Source of the DNA: Neostapfia colusana
Taxonomy: Eukaryota > Streptophyta > Magnoliopsida > Poales > Poaceae
DNA length: 64,000 bases
Direction of reading: 5' to 3'
Assembly (NCBI GenBank): GCA_030760725.1
Contig: JASWHV010000011.1
Location: 82,747,765 to 82,811,764 of the forward strand
The notes below the pieces were generated by a model. It was not told where the DNA came from. It saw nothing but the letters and a program-made list of their open reading frames with translations, and searched no databases. Shown in pieces: positions 1 to 10,438 of the stretch. Every line of letters begins with the position of its first letter. Position 1 is the stretch's first letter. A program made the translations under genes and the position numbers.

Positions 1-1786
1 GACCATGTGGGTTAAGTCGAGACCTAGCTTTATTGCAAGTAGTGCATTGTGACACGTAGCGCTCGACATCGCATCTCGTCTTTGGCCAAAAGACGTGTGT
101 GGCCAGCACGTCCTCAGTTTTCTTTACTCCAAAATATCCCATCAAATCTCATCCATGTGCTTCCTGCAAAAGTAATAGGCGAACGGAACTAGCAGAAACA
201 CATATCTTGTTAGCACGACAGAGGAGGACCCGTAGTACATATTTATTCTAAGTTCTTCCTTCTCTACAATTTTGAAAGGCATCTTTGAAGTACAAGTCAG
301 TAGGATATAATCCTTTTATTGTTTCCAAACCAAATATTTTATGATCAAGTTGGGACAACATGGTGTAACGTCTAGATAATGCATCTGCAATAACATTCTC
401 CTTCCCTTTCTTATGCTTAATGATGTACGGAAATGATTCTATGAACTCAATCTATTTAGCATGTCGTTTATTCAGATTGGTTTGACACTTTAGATACTTC
501 AAAGATTTATGATCGGAATGTATGACAAACTTCTTAGACCACAGGTAATGTTGTCAAGTTTGTAGAACTCGCACTAAGGCATACAATTCCTTATCATAAG
601 TAGAATAATTCAGAGAAGGACCATGCAATTTTTCACTAAAGAATGCAACAGGTTTAGCTCCTTGTATGAGAACACCTCCAATACCAATATCGCTTGCATC
701 ACATTCTAGCTCAAATGTCTTGTCAAAATTAGAAAGTTGTAGCAATGGTGCTTGTGTAAGCTTTGATTTGAGAACATCAAAAACTTGTTGTTGCTGTTCG
801 CCCCATCGAAACTGCACTCCCTTCTTTGTCAGGTCATGGAGAGGTGCTGCAATGGTGCTGAAATTCTGCACAAAGTGTCGATAAAAAGCTGCAAGACCAA
901 GAAAACTACGCACCTGCGTGACGGTCGATGGAGTTGGCCAGCTAGTGATCGCCACAATTTTTTGCCTCATCCATCTCAATTCCCTGCGATGAAACGACAT
1001 ATCCAAGAAACAAAGCTCGATTGGTGCAAAAGACGCACTTTTCGAGGTTACCAAACAAACGTGCATCTCTCAAGACACCGAAAACAGCACGCAAGTGATT
1101 AAGATGTTCGTCATATGACTTGCTGTAAATGATGATATCATCGAAGTAAACCACCACAAATTTTCTAATAAAAGCACTTAAACCTCGTTCATTAATCGCA
1201 TAAAAGTGCTCGGTGCATTAGTTAAACCAAAAGGCATTACTAACCACTCATAAAGTCCAAACTTGGTTTTAAATGCAGTTTTCCATTCATCTCCTAGTGT
1301 CATTCTAATTTGGTGGTAACCACTACGCAAGTCAATTTTTGTGAAAATAATAGCACCACTCAATTCATCAAGCATGTCATCTAAGCGAGGAATAGGATAA
1401 CGATATCGAATAGTGATGTTATTAATCGCTCTAAAATCAACACACATGCGCCAGCTACCATCTTTCTTAGTAACCAAAAGAACAGGAACAGAACAAGGAC
1501 TAAGGCTTTCACGAATATACCCACGGTTCAAAAGATCTTGAACTTATTGTTGAATTTCCCTTGTCTCTTCCGGATTCGCCCTGTACGCCGCACGATTTGG
1601 CAAACTTGCCCTTGGAATCAAGTCGATCTTATGTTCAATGCCCCTCATAGATGGTAATCTAGCGGATATCTCAGGAGGAAACACATCCGTAAAATCCTGC
1701 AAAAGGTTAGCAACAGCAAGGAGCAATCCAATGGACACTTCATGGATTGAAAACACGGCTTCTTTGCATACTAAAGCGTAGTACAT
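1..1786 (-). pseudogene. Element A pol remnant: RT, RNase H, start of integrase
   Basis: Minus-strand reading gives the end of the protease-RT linker (about 1786-1550), RT with the palm motif YFDD near 1150, and RNase H with CDAS near 700 and SDHKSLKYL near 500. At the window edge is an integrase zinc-binding segment with CTTCNK near 30-60. The enzyme would copy element RNA into DNA and integrate it, but the frame is broken. A stop at 1544-1546 interrupts RT, and a 1-nt loss near 1180 follows the motif MRLMNEV. There is an extra A in an A-run near 960 and a Trp-to-stop change at 554-556 within RNase H. Apart from these breaks the domain wording is well preserved. The RT wording is the basis for the CRM-like call. 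Confidence 0.85.
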
Positions 1787-3477
1787 CCCTTGGTATTAAA
1801 TAAATCAGTAAGGTCAGATTTAGTTATGAGCAATGAAGGTGATTTTAACTTAATTACTTGCTGTTTTTCAGAGTCTAGTGATTTTGTTGCCTTATCATCA
1901 CGTATTTTACTTTTTTCAAAATGTACAATTTTAGCAAGAGTCATAGGAAGCAAAGTAATTTTTTTCCTTTATGCATCAGAGTATATTTATTAGTTCTACC
2001 ATGATGAATAGCATTCGTATCAAATTCCCAAGGACGTCCCAACAAAAGAGAACAAGCATCCATAGGTACGACATCAAAATCAGCAAAATCATGGTAAGAA
2101 CCAATCGAAAAATGTACCTTCGCTGTTTGTGTTACCCTAACCTTACCGCTGTTGTTGAACCACTGAATGTGGTATGGATGAGGGTGTGCTCTTGTTGTCA
2201 ACCCAAGTTTCTTGACCACATCCGTGTTCACCAAGTTGTTGCAGCTGCCTCCATCAATTATAGTGTGCACGCGGCAGTTCTTGACAATGAGAAACATGTG
2301 AAAAAGATTGTGTCGTTGTAGCTTGTCATCCGCCTCAACTTTGGAGCTTAAAGCACGCTGCACAATTATGCTTCTATAATTTTTCGTTGTTGCGGTACCA
2401 TGTACCTCTTCATCTGTGCTATAGTGGTCATCTTTTGGTCCTGCAACGTTTGTAGCAAGAGAATATTCATCTTCAACATCCGAAGTACTATCATAGCCGT
2501 CATGATCTCGTGCTATGTATGCTCGTTTGCTAGGGCAATATTTCATCACATGACCAACTCTCTGGCAGCGGTGACACTTAATGTTGGAAGTTCGACTCGT
2601 GGAAGGAGTGGAAGACGTAGGCTTGAATGGTGTCGTCTTGCTGCCCTCTGGCGCGCGAGGAAATGGAGCAGTAGATGAAGTTCGTTGGCCACCATTGGAT
2701 GGTGTAGTGGCAGTAGGAAAACTCGAAGATGGTGCTGTTTTGGATGGTGTAGATGTCGAACGCGGTGTAAATGTGCTCCTCATGCGTTGGTGCTGCTGCT
2801 GTTGGCGGCCCTGTAATTCTTTTTCTGCCACCATAGCCAGCTGAAATAATCTGTTAACAGTATCATATTCCTTATAATCAACAATGTCCTGAATTTCACG
2901 CCTCAAGCTCCCATAAAACGAGCTATTTTATCATCCATGTCCTCTACTACCGCACAGCGCAACATACCCTTTTGTAACTCTTGATAATACTCCTCTACGG
3001 ACATGTTACCTTGGTCTAAGCGCTGCAATTTTTTGCGAAGGTCCCGCTGAAAAGGAGTAACAAAATGAACATGCATAGCTTCCTTTAATCTATCCCATGT
3101 TAGAGGATCAGTTCTAGTTTTAACAAGTTCATTCCACCATATGATAGCAAAATATTTAAACTCACTAGTGGCTTGACGAAATCTATGTTGTTCAGGAACA
3201 AGGTGGGCATTAAATTTCTGCTCTACTATCATCTCCAATCAAGATATGGCTCAACATCATAAGCACCAGAAAAAGAGGGTGTAGTAAATTTGACTTTAGC
3301 AAAAGGATCATCAAGAAGGTGATTAAAATTGTTATGACAATCATTGTAATTATAACGATTATTATCTCTCATACCTCGTATATAACGTGGAAGTCGTGGT
3401 TGATTGTTATGATCTTCCATATTATAAGCATCGTCTTCACGATCTTCAGCGAGAGGCAGCCGCGCCTCAAGAGTATC
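1787..3477 (-). pseudogene. Element A gag-protease remnant (C-terminal part)
   Basis: The longest open piece is 1941-2906. It holds the end of the gag domain (REIQDIVDYKEY), a Ser/Thr/Pro-rich linker, a zinc knuckle of form CX2CX4HX4C (CHRCQRVGHVMKYC) and an aspartic protease with DGGS instead of the usual DSGA; DGG is common in this clade. Upstream, 2903-3238 carries the gag core (SVEEYYQELQKGMLRC) and 3229-3477 the segment before it. Frameshifts lie near 2905 and 3236, and another in an A-run near 1960. The reading frame is cut at 3477 by insertion of E1; its N terminus is at 11536-11696. Gag would form the particle and bind RNA. Not functional as it stands. Confidence 0.85.
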
Positions 3478-4574
3478 TGTCGGTACCTGAGATATGGGGT
3501 ACCCCCGCGCACAGGGTAAAATGCCTGAGGTACTCGCCCTACTCCGCAGGGAGAGCTCCGAAGGCGCCACGCGTCCGGCGGGGCCGGACCTCCCTCTCCT
3601 CAGAGGAGAGCTCCGGGCCCGCCACGTGGCATACAGAAGCCGGACCTCCCCCTCCGCGGGAGAGAGGTCCCAAGACGCCACGCGTCCAGCGGGGCCTGAC
3701 CTCCCTCTCCGCAGAGGAGAGCTCCGAGCCCGCCACGTGGCATACAGAGGCTGGACCTCCCCCTCCGCGGGGAGAGGTCCGGAGGTTCCACGTGCCCCGC
3801 AGGCCGGACCCTTCTCGCCTCAGAGAAGGGCTCCGGACCCGTCACGTGGCCAGAAGAACGGTGCTGCCTGCCCCCGAGCGGTAGGCAGCGGACGTAAAGG
3901 CGCCCCACGCCTTGCCCGTACAAGGTATTCAAGGCCCGCGTCTTCCCAAGACGCGAAAACGCGGAGCATGCGTCTGTCAGGTGCCGTTGCGCCCAGTCGC
4001 ATCACAGACTGGCGCGCGGTGTCAGAACCTGCCAGCTAATAAACGCCGCGACAAGACATCCCATGCCGCCTGCGCCGTCATCAACCACTACGACTAGCAT
4101 GCGGCATGGGCAGGGCGGCAAGATGAAGACTCAGAAGCCTTCGACCAGAGGCAACTAACGGCGTAACTACAGATACGGTAGATAATAGACAATCTTCCCG
4201 GGACCACCTGTCGGATCCCGGCTTCCCTTGTAAGCCGCCCGAGTCTTGGACTATAAAAGGCTCGGGTAGGCATCGATAGCAAGGGTTCGCACTTTGCAAC
4301 TCATACGCTAGCCATACACTCTCAAGCTGTAACTCACCCCCAAGCTCAGGCCTCCGGCCCTGAGCAGCAAGCAATACAGCAAGCTGCATAGCTCGCTGTG
4401 GACGTAGGGTTTTACGCTCCGGCGGCCTGAACCACGTAAAAGTCGCCGTGTCAAGCTCTCGCTAACTCGTCCATCCGCGCAAGCTCTCCGCTAGGGACTA
4501 GCCCCTCCGAAAAAAGAACCTCCGCGGGCTGCCCAGTGCAGGCCCGGGGGAAGTGTCGATCGCACACTTCGACA
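3478..4574 (+). repeat. E1 5' LTR
   Basis: Direct repeat of 10439-11535; begins TGTCGGTACC and ends CACACTTCGACA. The first 400 bases are a GC-rich array of palindromic blocks (CTCC..GGAG type) around CACGTG boxes at 3623-3628, 3734-3739, 3789-3794 and 3843-3848. Further on are a dyad around the GGGACCACC stretch near 4200 and a TATA box at 4252. Open frames across this LTR are by-products of the GC-rich repeats, not genes. Confidence 0.95.
4252..4259 (+). promoter_or_regulatory. TATA box of the Tat-family LTR (E1 5' copy)
   Basis: TATAAAAG in GGACTATAAAAGGCTCGGG, about 775 bases into the LTR. The same box is kept at 11213 (E1 3' LTR), 20126 (E2 5' LTR) and 41754 (E3 5' LTR). It is the likely Pol II promoter; transcription should begin roughly 30 bases downstream. 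Confidence 0.8.
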
Positions 4575-4576
4575 TT

Positions 4577-4595
4577 TGGCGCGCCAGGTAGGGGG
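4577..4595 (+). other. E1 primer-binding site
   Basis: Directly after the 5' LTR and two T bases: TGGCGCGCCAGGTAGGGG. TGG pairs with the CCA end of a tRNA. The same site follows the E2 and E3 5' LTRs with one base changed each. It is not the initiator-Met type; I do not assign the tRNA. Confidence 0.75.
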
Positions 4596-4631
4596 CTTTT
4601 CCCCTAGCGCGACGAGTTTCAGCCGACGAAG

Positions 4632-6380
4632 ATGACCAAGCTTCCTTCAACGGCAAACTCTCCCCCTCCGCGTTCACGGCGAACCGTGACCACTGGGGAG
4701 TACATGTCGACACACTCAGGACGGAGTGTGTCGGCACAAGCGGGCAGCCAGCAGCCGACTCCGGCAACGCCGACTCCGGCTATGCAGGCCCCAACCAGCG
4801 TGAGATCTTCTGCAGCGCTGAGCGTACACCATGGAGGTGTGCTAACTGCAGCAAGAGCGCTGCTGTGCAACCCACCTGCGGGGGATGCGCCCCATTCAGC
4901 GACCCAGCAATGGGTCCGTGAGGTGGACCGCCTCGTCGTCGCCGCCGCGAACCCTCGGTTTCGGCAAGGACGGCGCCCAGGGCAACCGGCTGTGTCGCTG
5001 ACGCGCACACCCACGGTTGACGGGCTAACGGCGGATTGCAGCTCCTCCAGGCTCCTGTCAACGGACCTGCGAAGGGAACTGGAACGGTGCCACTTGGGGC
5101 AGGACGCCCGGGTGTACTTCGAGCGACGCCGAGAAAGGCGTCGCAACCATGAGGCAGGCGACAACATGTCGTCGGCCTCGACACAACCAGAAGGGCAGGT
5201 CTTCGCCATGCGAGCCCCGCCACAGGCATATGCTGCGCAGCATATGCCACAACCATATGCGCCGCAAGTAGCGGCCCCGGTCTATGGTGCAGCCTTGCCC
5301 ATGCCAGGATACGCAGCGCCAGGTGCGAACCAAGTGTTCGCAGCGCCTATACCTGTGGCAGCAGGTGCAGGATGTGCGACCCTTGCACCCCACCTTCGCT
5401 TCACAAGGTGGCCACGCAAGTTCCGCCCGCACCTGCCCGAGAAGTACGACGGCAGCATCAACCCAGCGGAGTTCCTCCAGATTACTCCACCGCCGTACTT
5501 GCCGCAGGGGGGGACGAGGCTGTCATGGCCAACTACTTCCCCATCGCCTTGACCGGCCCAGCCCGGTCTTGGCTCATGAATCTACCTCAGGGGTCCATAA
5601 CCTCCTGGGGTGAGCTCTGCCGGCAGTTCGTCGCCAACTTCGGCAGCTCCTACACCCGTCCCGGCACGGAGCTCGACCTCCACGCCGTCAAACAACAACC
5701 TGGGGAGTCGCTGCGCTCTTTCATCCAGCGGTTCTCTCAGGTGCGCAACACCATCCCACATATCCAAAGCGCCTCTGTGGTGGTGGCGTTCCGACAGGGT
5801 GTCCGGGACGAGAAAATGCTCGAGAAGCTCGCGACCAGAGAGGTCCGCGACGTCTCGGAGCTCTTCAGCCTGGCGGACAAGTGCGCCAGAGCGGCTGAAG
5901 GGCGGAACTGGCATGCACTGCCGACCTCCGAGTCAGGAGTGCAGCCCGGGTCCGGAGCAGCTGCCTATGGGGGTGGCAAGAAGACCAAGAACCGGGGGAG
6001 TGGAAAGATGAAGTCACCATTCATGGCCCCCGTCGCTGCAGCTGCGTAAACCAGTGGAGCTCGGGGGGCCACGCCCCGACAAGAGGCAGCGGCAATCACC
6101 GGCCCCAGACAGTGGCCAAGGCGGGCTATGCCCCGTACATGGCGCCTGCAACCATACTGCTGCTGAGTGCTGGGAGATCCAGAGGCTTGCAGAGCGCTTC
6201 CGCAAAGGAAGACAGCAGAGGGCTGAAGCACTGCCCTACCCTCAGAGGGATGGCAAACAGAAGGCCGATGCCCCAGTCACCGCTGCCCACCAGGTGGGGT
6301 TCCAGGAGCCTCAGCGTGTCATAAAGACAGTGAATGACGGTGAGGACTCCAGTTCCGACGGTGACGGGCCTGGGCGTTAG
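4632..6380 (+). pseudogene. E1 gag, frameshifted
   Basis: Starts at the ATG in CGACGAAGATGACC, the same start as E2 gag, with N-terminal wording MTKLPS. It covers the disordered Pro/Ala-rich N terminus, the retrotransposon gag domain (KYDGSINPAEF to FVANFGSS, about 5440-5645), the following helical part, and the Tat-type CPVHG..H...C zinc motif near 6130. Compared with E2 a C is missing near 5483, a TAA stands at 6047-6049, and an extra G lies near 6064. The reading ends at 6378-6380, just before the point where E2 continues into protease. Gag is the only protein domain shared with the autonomous partner apart from the pol scar. The breaks suggest that even gag is supplied in trans. Confidence 0.85.
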
Positions 6381-6549
6381 CCAACTACAGCACGCCTCCG
6401 TGCCTCGAACATACCTCTCGGGAGCCGCCTAAGCTCCGTCAACCCCTTGAAGGCCTTGCCAGAAGGAGAAGACGCCTTAGGTCATCCAAGGCGAGCCCGG
6501 GCCCACCTACCCCTTGAAGGCCTTAGCCAGAAGGGGAGAACTCTCCGGG
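6381..6549 (+). other. E1 junction DNA between gag and pol scar
   Basis: No coding similarity seen. It contains two copies of a block CCCCTTGAAGGCCTT..CCAGAAGG (about 6443-6468 and 6512-6537). It replaces the roughly 4.1 kb of protease, RT, RNase H and integrase that E2 has here (about 22235-26350). Confidence 0.6.
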
Positions 6550-6885
6550 GGCCCCCGAGAGAAGCCGCGCAGGACCTGATCTAGCGTGAAGATAACAACC
6601 TCGACAAGACTCGGCTTGCAGGGAACACCCCACAACGCACGGTCTTGGCTAATGCTCTAAGCACTACCGCCAAAGAACCAAACGCGACGGGGGCCCTTAA
6701 GAGGGCAACCTGGTGAAGCGGCATGCTATATTCCAAGAGGGACCCATAAGCTCTCCCCCAGCAGGGAAGATCCCTTCCGAAACATGAAAGCTGCCGCCCC
6801 AGGTACACATGCCTTTCAACCGAGAGTGGGATCCATTCCCAAAAAATCCTTGCCATGAAGCAACACTGTAAGTCCTACTTACTGA
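6550..6885 (+). pseudogene. E1 pol scar: integrase C-terminal remnant
   Basis: Base-level alignment to E2 26355-26680 is visible over the whole stretch. GAAGCCGCGCAGGACCT matches GAAGCCACGCAGGACAA; AACCTGGTGAAGCGGCA matches GACCTGGTGTTGCGGCG; CTCTCCCCCAGCAGGGAAG matches CTCTCCCCTAGTTGGGAAG. The end CTGTAAGTCCTACT matches the HLRKFYP end of E2 pol. Stops and indels make it non-coding. It shows the non-autonomous lineage arose from an element with full pol by internal deletion. Confidence 0.8.
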
Positions 6886-8230
6886 GCATCGGTAGAACAG
6901 GGTTATTCACTTCTGTAATAGACCACATAGAATTTAGGAACAGAGCTTGGGGTAGCTAAGTCTCAAGGGACGGTACAGGACTACGTCCAGTTTAGCCTGG
7001 TTCCGACCCTAAGCGCCTAGAGTCTTGCTTCCCTTGTAGACGAGGCGGAACATTGCCCCCATGTACAGCCAGAATTCCACCTATGGGCACGAATACAGAG
7101 ACCTGTTCTACTTAGCTCTCTCTCATGCGCTCATTTAAATTATGCATTAATTTTTATGATCACACTATCTCTGTATGTTCATCGTACAGCTAGCTCCCCC
7201 TCTCCTGCGCTCATCCATAGTCGGCATTTGCTATCCTACCGAAGGCGGCTGCGCTTGAGGCACCTGCCGATGGCCGAGTGAGTCTCTCGGGCCTCCCCCA
7301 GTCAGGTGTTGCGGTGCCAGTTGGTCACCTCCAGGAAAGGCCAGCGTTGTGCATGGGGGGTCCAGGGTGCGTATCCAGCTTAGCCAGCCCAGAGCCCAAA
7401 GCATGCGCATCCTGCCCTCCGGAGGTCCAGGGGAGTACGTCCGCTTTGCCTGGTCATGAACCCAAAGCGCGTGCACTCTGCTTCCCCAGCGCATGGCCCG
7501 GTACTAGGGATCGGACGGCCGTACCCAGACCTCGGAGGGAGCCGGAGCTCCGGCGCCTCGTGCACAGAATTGCCCAAGCCCCGTATAGCGGGTCAGGACC
7601 ATAAGACGAATAAGACTAGGAGACGGGAGGGGAGGACCCCCCGAGGAGAATTACGTTTCCTCTGCCTGTGTACAGGACCTCCAGGTTACGGCAACAGGGA
7701 CTGCATGAAGCGGGGGGAAAGGAGCTACCAGCTACTCCGGCCTGGGACTGGAAGGACCAGGACCTGCCCCTCCAGCAGGGGCGGGGCCCGGGGGCCCCAC
7801 GTGTCCAGCGGGCCCGGAACTCTCTCCTTCCTTGAGGAGGGCTCCGGGCTCGCCACGTGGCAGGCAGGAACCGGACCTCCCCCCTCAGTGGGAGGGCTTC
7901 GAAAGCCCTACGTGTCCAACATGGCCGGAGCTCCCGTCTCTTGAGGAGGAGCTCCGGACCCGCCACGTGGCAGGCAGATTTGGAGCCCCCCATAGGGCGA
8001 GGTTCGGAGACCTCCGGGGGCCCCTAACACGGTTAGGACCCGGGGAGGGTGTCTGTGCGAAGCTCCGAGATTGGAAATGGCCTCTGAGTACCTTGCGGAG
8101 CTAAGGACTCAGCCAGACAAAGCCAAGAAGGAGAGAAAAAGCATCACAGACACAAGTATCCAAGAGAGTCAAATTAAGCAAGGCTCCATGAACTGGACTA
8201 CAGACTCGATAAAAAAGGGAGAAACAAGTC
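6886..8230 (+). other. E1 3' non-coding domain
   Basis: No sense gene seen. About 6950-7210 and 7600-7940 match E2 26750-27010 and 27055-27365, so this is an old shared 3' domain. About 7215-7600 is particular to the non-autonomous type and repeats a 70-75 base block (GGTCCAGG..TACGTCC..TTTGCCTGGT) also present near 6970. About 7790-7975 is a G-box array like that in the LTR, with ACGTG cores near 7798, 7853, 7909 and 7965. Divergence from E2 begins close to 7940. Confidence 0.6.
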
Positions 8231-9961
8231 CTAAGGACCTCCCGGCTCTCGCCAGAACCTTGCGGCTACAAGGGCGGCCACATCCTCAACTTCAGCCCTG
8301 GCAGCTTCCTCCCGCTCCGCGGCTGGGCCCTCTCTCGCTGGCTCTTGTGAAAAAGAGGGGTTGCGGCTCTTGAAGCATGCCAGCACATGCGAAGCGACCT
8401 CTAAAGCTAAACCGCGGCCCTCGGCCTCAAGCTCGCTGGCGACCACCGAGTCAAGTCTGTCCAGCTTGGCGCCGATCGACTCCAACGCAGGGATCACCTC
8501 TGCCACCTTCAGTGCGGGAGTTGCGGCCCTCACCGGACTGAAGCCAAGAGGGATCAGGGCGGACCCCGCTCGATCCACGAAGCTTGAGACCGCAAGAGCC
8601 TCGGAGGACCGCAAGGCTGAGAGCTCCTCCACCTCGCGGCGGGCCGCCTGCAGAGCCTCCAGGTTCCTCTCGGAGAATTCCTTCTCCTTGGCCGCCAGGG
8701 AACTCTCCCGAAGGTGGAGAGTCTTGGCTAGCCGCTCCAACTCAGCGGCCTTGAAGCCGGCAGTCAACTCCCGGTCCAAGACCGCCCGGCGATCATGGGA
8801 GACCTGTTCCTCCCTCAAGTCGAGGTCTGCCTTCAGAATCTCCAGCTCCTCCATCTGAGCTCCGAGGTCATCCTCGCCCGCAGCCAGCTGCGCGGCGACC
8901 CTCTCTGCCTCAGCTGCCACGGAACGCTCCCGCTCCTCAACGGCGAGTTCACGGTGCTCCAACCGCTGCCGTATTTCCACAGCAGCAGAGAGGCTCTCTT
9001 CGGCCCAGGCGTGTGCCTCCAGGGCCTCCCTGTTGATCCGCCGCGATTGGGTGTCCATGCGGTCAACAGCCCGCTTCATCCGGTCGACGAGCGCTTCCCT
9101 GAAGTCGAGCAACTCCTGCCTGGAGTCGAGCTCACTCTTAACCTTCGCGGTCCTCTCCCGCAAAAGGTTCCCCCAGGTGAGGAGGCGATCCCGTTCAACC
9201 GTATACTCCTCCCGCTCGCGCCCTAATGCAGCCAAGACCTGCCGAATGCTCGTCTCGGCAAGCGCGAAGGCATCCGCTAGAGGCAATGGAGCAACAGAGG
9301 CCGGGGCAGTCCCCCCGACCTCCTCCATTACCTCGTCCTCAGGGAGAGTCGACGCACCAGCAACTGAGACGAGACGCCGATCAGGTGAAGCTGGCTCCGA
9401 GGCACTGGCAGCCAGGCCTGCCGGGCTCTCTTCAGCTACTGGCTCCTTGATCTGAGGAGAGGGGTGAACCGGGGAAGGCGGTGCTGGAGAAAAGGCCGGG
9501 CCGCCTAGTGCAGGGTCGACCTGCGCCGGCTTGGGGGCCGCGGTGGCCGTCTTGGCAGGAAGAGACGCCGCCGCCGCGGAGTCCGGGCACACCGGAACAG
9601 GAGAAGTTCGCGCTGGCCTGGGGGCCGCGGCAGTTGCCCCTGGCTCCGAATGCTGCGGCACAGATTCCCCGCAAGACGGGGAAGGCCGGGAAGCGCGGAC
9701 ACTCCAGCGAGCTCTAAACCCCGACTTCCGAGCCGGGGTAGGACTTCCAGAGCCTGCAACCGTCGCCGACGACCGCTCCGCAGTCGCTTGGACTGGCGGA
9801 ACAGGGGACGCCCCAGAGGCTTCCCCCAGCGCATCAACCCGGGGCCTCTTCGAGTCACCAACGGAGGGAGTGTCAGGCACCCCAGAATCCCGACTTGGCA
9901 CCGACGCCGTTGCTGGAGGAGATCGAGCGCGTTTCTTCTCTGGCAGGGGGTTGGAAGCCAT
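8231..9961 (-). CDS. Antisense coiled-coil protein of E1 (cargo ORF)
   Basis: Open for 576 codons on the strand opposite to gag, from the ATG at 9959-9961. Residues 1-225 are Pro/Ser/Ala-rich and probably disordered, with two basic patches (KKRAR near 9, SKRPR near 37) that could be nuclear signals. Residues about 229-460 are a long Glu/Arg/Leu-rich heptad-like coiled coil, with runs such as REREEYTVERDRL and LDLREEQVSHDRR. Residues about 465-576 form a less charged C-terminal part (LIPLGFSPVR, VLACFKSR). From memory this C-terminal wording occurs in grass proteins annotated as 'putative gypsy type transposon', whose N-terminal domain is missing here. Function unknown. E2 lacks the ORF; E3 has a broken copy. 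No promoter recognised. Confidence 0.7.
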   Translation of the reverse strand: MASNPLPEKKRARSPPATASVPSRDSGVPDTPSVGDSKRPRVDALGEASGASPVPPVQATAERSSATVAGSGSPTPARKSGFRARWSVRASRPSPSCGESVPQHSEPGATAAAPRPARTSPVPVCPDSAAAASLPAKTATAAPKPAQVDPALGGPAFSPAPPSPVHPSPQIKEPVAEESPAGLAASASEPASPDRRLVSVAGASTLPEDEVMEEVGGTAPASVAPLPLADAFALAETSIRQVLAALGREREEYTVERDRLLTWGNLLRERTAKVKSELDSRQELLDFREALVDRMKRAVDRMDTQSRRINREALEAHAWAEESLSAAVEIRQRLEHRELAVEERERSVAAEAERVAAQLAAGEDDLGAQMEELEILKADLDLREEQVSHDRRAVLDRELTAGFKAAELERLAKTLHLRESSLAAKEKEFSERNLEALQAARREVEELSALRSSEALAVSSFVDRAGSALIPLGFSPVRAATPALKVAEVIPALESIGAKLDRLDSVVASELEAEGRGLALEVASHVLACFKSRNPSFSQEPAREGPAAEREEAARAEVEDVAALVAARFWREPGGP

Positions 9962-10438
9962 GTCAAGGGAGAACTCAAAAGCACAAGAGTCCGAGAAGAA
10001 ATGCTGAGAAGTGCGAAGGGAAGCTGCAATGAGGGTAAGACCCCCTCTAAAAAGCTTCCCGGTGCAATTCCAAGCGATTCAGAACTCTTCGAATATCCTG
10101 CACCGGCAACCGCTTCGGTTCCTAGACCGAATGCCGATGACGGGTGGGCCCAAACCGCTTAACTAAAGCGGTGGGGTCAAGGAGTCAGCCTCCTGAGAAG
10201 ATGAGCCGGCAAGGCACTTCGGCGGTTCCCGAAGAAAGCGCCGCAACGTGCAGAAGTGGCAGCCTTGGGAACCGCCACAGTAAAAGCAATCATCAAGTGA
10301 GTGCACGCTCTCACGACCCCGCGGCCGTTCGTGCTCCGGCAGCGGCCAATTCAGGACTTAGAGAAAGTGCGCGGATCGGAAGAGACGGAGGTCCCACCTC
10401 GGGCTCGCAATCTCCCCCGAGATGGGCCCGGGGGCCAT
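9962..10438 (+). other. E1 region upstream of the 3' LTR with polypurine tract
   Basis: No gene seen on the plus strand. On the minus strand this would hold the leader of the antisense ORF. Similarity to E2 resumes at about 10275 (GTAAAAGCAATCATCAAG) and runs to the LTR. The purine-rich stretch GAGATGGGCCCGGGGGCCA directly before 10439 is the likely plus-strand priming tract. Confidence 0.6.

Larger units (their letters stand above)
1..3477 (-). mobile_element. Element A, CRM-like Ty3/gypsy retrotransposon, 3' segment (degraded)
   Basis: Read on the minus strand, this stretch gives gag, a zinc knuckle, protease, RT, RNase H and the start of integrase, which is Ty3/gypsy order. The gag, protease and RT wording (for example SVEEYYQELQ, DGGSCNN, VVYFDDI) resembles the centromeric CRM/CRR clade as I know it; that assignment is by memory of the family. 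The element continues to the left beyond the window. On the right it is interrupted by E1 at 3478 and resumes at 11536. The 5-bp duplication GTATC (3473-3477 and 11536-11540) marks the interruption. Many frameshifts and stops show it is dead. Confidence 0.8.

Noticed and set aside
3387..4097. Several overlapping frames on both strands (165, 181 and 110 codons) rich in Arg/Pro/Gly; same set at 10144-10900, 19368-19971, 27281-28150, 40996-41599 and 47637-48551
   Set aside because: They fall in the GC-rich palindromic array of the Tat LTR, recur in every LTR copy, occur on both strands and have no domain.
4577..4595. Assignment of the Tat primer site to a particular tRNA
   Set aside because: I cannot match the 3' tRNA end with certainty from memory; only the terminal CCA pairing is safe.
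8361..10162. Plus-strand frames of 140-170 codons opposite the antisense ORF in E1, and the same in E3
   Set aside because: The minus strand has one continuous 576-codon frame with coiled-coil character; the plus-strand frames are short, overlapping and Ser/Arg-rich, as expected of the complement.
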